From Oribacterium parvum (GTDB taxonomy: Bacteria > Bacillota > Clostridia > Lachnospirales > Lachnospiraceae): a stretch of 5,762 nt of DNA. Below, one piece after another: positions 3,900-5,762 of the stretch. The notes beneath the pieces were generated by a model. The model had not been told where the DNA came from. It ran no database searches and was given only the letters and a program-made list of their open reading frames with translations. Position numbers and translations under genes: made by a program. Every line of letters starts with the position of its first letter. Within the stretch, counting starts at the first letter, position 1. The stretch spans positions 1 to 5,762 of the forward strand of contig CALIEL010000061.1 of assembly GCA_938022235.1 (NCBI GenBank), in the 5' to 3' direction.

Positions 3900-5762
3900 T
3901 CCGCAAATGGATTTCCGCTATCCATTGAAAAAGAAGCGGAAAAACTTTCCCCGATATCCTGTAATTGCTTTGCCAAACCGGAATAGCGTTTTAGCTCCTG
4001 CTCGTTATGAAGCATTTCCAGAAAGACCTTGGGATGCCCCAAAAGGCAGACACAGGACTTGGCTCTGGTAATAGCGGTGTACAGAATATTTCTGGTCATC
4101 AGCATTTTCGGGCCGGGATACATGGGAAGCAGTACCGCCGGATATTCCGAGCCCTGGGATTTATGAATGGTAATGGCATAAGCCAGCTCCAGATTTTCCA
4201 AATCCTGAAAGCTATAAACCACCTTTCTTTCCTCAAAGAACACCGTTACCGTCTTTTGGTAGGCATTGATTTCCGTTATCTTTCCGATATCCCCGTTAAA
4301 AACTCCTTCTCCGCTTTCTATAGGCAGGTTAAAGTTTCCGGGAATTTCCCAGGCCAGCTGGTAGTCATTTTTGATTTGCATGACCTTGTCTCCCAGCCGG
4401 AAAATGTTGCCGCTTCCCTCATATTCTGGCTTGTTCTTTCCGGGAGGGTTCAAGCGTTCCTGCAAAAAACGGTTCAGATTTTCCACTCCCAAAAGTCCCT
4501 TTTTCTGGGGGGACATCACCTGAATGGAAAGAGGCTCGGTGGAAAGATATTTGGGTAACTTCTCCTTCATCAAAATGGCGATATTTTCCAGAATCTGCTT
4601 CGGCTCCTGCCCCCGAATAAAGAAAAAGTCCCTGGATTTCTTTCCCAAATCCGGTTCAACGCCTTGGTTGATTTTATGAGCATTGACCACAATATCCGAC
4701 TCCATGGCCTGCCGGAAAATCTTCTTCAGGGAAATGGTTTTCATGCACTGAGAAGCAATAATGTCCTTCAGCACATTTCCCGCGCCCACAGAGGGGAGCT
4801 GTTCACTGTCCCCCACCAAAATCAAACGACAGCCCACGGGAACGGCACGAAGCAGGGCATCCATTAAATACAGATCCACCATACTCATTTCATCCACAAT
4901 CAGCACATCGTATTCCAGAGGATTTTCTTCATTTCTTTGGAACAGAGAAAAATCCCTGTCCTCCTGCTCCTGATCCTCCCGGCCCATGTATTCCAAAAGC
5001 CGGTGGAGAGTCTTCGCCGGATAGTCCGTAGCTTCCCCCATTCGCTTCGCCGCTCTTCCGGTGGGAGCCGCCAAAGCAATGCTCTTGCCCTGTCCGGTAA
5101 AGAGTTGCAAAATCGTTTTAATGGTAGTGGTCTTTCCCGTTCCCGGCCCTCCGGTAATCACCAAAACCCCGGAGGAGGCCGCAAGACTTACCGCCTTTCT
5201 TTGGAGAGGATCCAAAGTGATTTTTTCCCTCTCCAAAAGCGTATCAATGGCCCTTTCCCAGGAATCCACATGGGCCTCTTCCTCTTCCACATTTAGCTGT
5301 AAAAGCCGGGAGGCTACCCGCATTTCCCGATAATAGGTACTGGCTCGGTAGACATTTTCTCCCTTGACCTTCACCTTTCCTTGCAGTTGCAGCTCCAGAA
5401 GCTGCTCTTCCAAGTCCTCCAGAGGCATCTCCAAAATCCGCTCCGCCTCTCTTTTTAAAACCGAAAAAGGAAGGTAGCAATGTCCATGCCACTCTCCCTG
5501 TAAGAGGGTATAGTTGATGCCGGCCCGCATACGGAAGGGGGACTCTTTCTCCACCCCCACCCTTTTGGCCAGCTCATCACATTTCTTAAAGCCTACTCCC
5601 TCCAGCTCCTCTGCGATGCGATAAGGATTTTCCTGTAAGACCTGCAGGGTTTCCCCTTGAAAATGCTGGTAAATCTTATAGGAGAGATTCAGGCTGATGC
5701 CATAGCCCTGTAGGATGAGGAAAATGTCCTGCTGCTCCCGCTGGCCGGAAAGGTTCGTGGCA
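3896..5762 (-). CDS. recD2: RecD2-type ATP-dependent DNA helicase, N-terminus beyond window
   Basis: A superfamily 1B 5'-to-3' DNA helicase of the RecD-like family that works without RecBC and is linked to fork maintenance and repair. The frame is open from the right edge to the TAG at 3896-3898, giving 621 residues; the family is about 740, so about 120 are missing. Numbering the visible part: a helix-hairpin-helix-like region at about 10-75 (ILQGYGISLN, PYRIAEELEGVGFKKCDELA), Walker A GGPGTGKTT at 204-212, Walker B DEMSMVD at 290-296, GDSEQLPSVGAGNVL at 317-331, IFRQ at 348-351, and the C-terminal UvrD-like motifs ITIHKSQGSE (530-539) and AITRAK (563-568). An in-frame GTG at 5560 is not the start because homology continues upstream. 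All helicase motifs look intact. It probably heads the unit that includes the XRE gene and comF. Confidence 0.95.
   Translation of the reverse strand, partial: ATNLSGQREQQDIFLILQGYGISLNLSYKIYQHFQGETLQVLQENPYRIAEELEGVGFKKCDELAKRVGVEKESPFRMRAGINYTLLQGEWHGHCYLPFSVLKREAERILEMPLEDLEEQLLELQLQGKVKVKGENVYRASTYYREMRVASRLLQLNVEEEEAHVDSWERAIDTLLEREKITLDPLQRKAVSLAASSGVLVITGGPGTGKTTTIKTILQLFTGQGKSIALAAPTGRAAKRMGEATDYPAKTLHRLLEYMGREDQEQEDRDFSLFQRNEENPLEYDVLIVDEMSMVDLYLMDALLRAVPVGCRLILVGDSEQLPSVGAGNVLKDIIASQCMKTISLKKIFRQAMESDIVVNAHKINQGVEPDLGKKSRDFFFIRGQEPKQILENIAILMKEKLPKYLSTEPLSIQVMSPQKKGLLGVENLNRFLQERLNPPGKNKPEYEGSGNIFRLGDKVMQIKNDYQLAWEIPGNFNLPIESGEGVFNGDIGKITEINAYQKTVTVFFEERKVVYSFQDLENLELAYAITIHKSQGSEYPAVLLPMYPGPKMLMTRNILYTAITRAKSCVCLLGHPKVFLEMLHNEQELKRYSGLAKQLQDIGESFSASFSMDSGNPFAE

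Noticed and set aside
3757..4558. Plus-strand open frames across XRE and recD2
   Set aside because: They are opposite two well-supported genes, with no ribosome binding sites and implausible composition.
3896..5560. GTG at 5560 as the start of RecD2
   Set aside because: The frame stays open to the window edge and the upstream residues match the RecD2 helix-hairpin-helix region.

Overview
The window reads as ordinary Firmicutes chromosome, most likely Clostridia and probably Lachnospiraceae. The grounds are strong AGGAGG-type ribosome binding sites, moderate GC, the style of the MalQ, RecD2 and ComF proteins, and the recD2/comF neighbourhood, which from general knowledge recurs in that group. 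No RNA gene, CRISPR array, transposase or integrase is visible.

Layout: (1) bases 1-766, minus strand, hold the N-terminal half of a 4-alpha-glucanotransferase (malQ), cut by the left edge. (2) Bases 767-1120 are a divergent control region. It has one candidate promoter in each direction, both with the same TGTAAAGTG -10 block, and a 14-base direct repeat between them. (3) Bases 1121-2044, plus strand, encode a LysR-family regulator. (4) Bases 2045-2770, minus strand, encode a ComF-family phosphoribosyltransferase-like protein; its stop codon abuts the LysR stop with no base between them. (5) Bases 2771-2916 contain a short tandem array with 20- and 40-base periodicity. (6) Bases 2917-3819, minus strand, encode a membrane-anchored XRE-type regulator of lower GC, with a 10-base inverted repeat over its start region. 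(7) Bases 3896-5762, minus strand, encode a RecD2 helicase lacking its first ~120 residues beyond the right edge.

RecD2 and ComF are DNA-metabolism/competence proteins that would normally be neighbours. Here about 1.1 kb carrying the XRE gene and the repeat array lies between them. The recD2 stop codon overlaps a good ribosome binding site with no gene start behind it, and the same 12 bases recur just ahead of comF. Removing the stretch between the two copies would leave a tight recD2-comF pair. This is the most interesting signal in the window: a probable cassette insertion carrying a membrane-tethered regulator into a recombination/competence operon. The mechanism and function are inference. 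The malQ/lysR pair may be a simple local regulator-target unit, also inferred only from its divergent arrangement.
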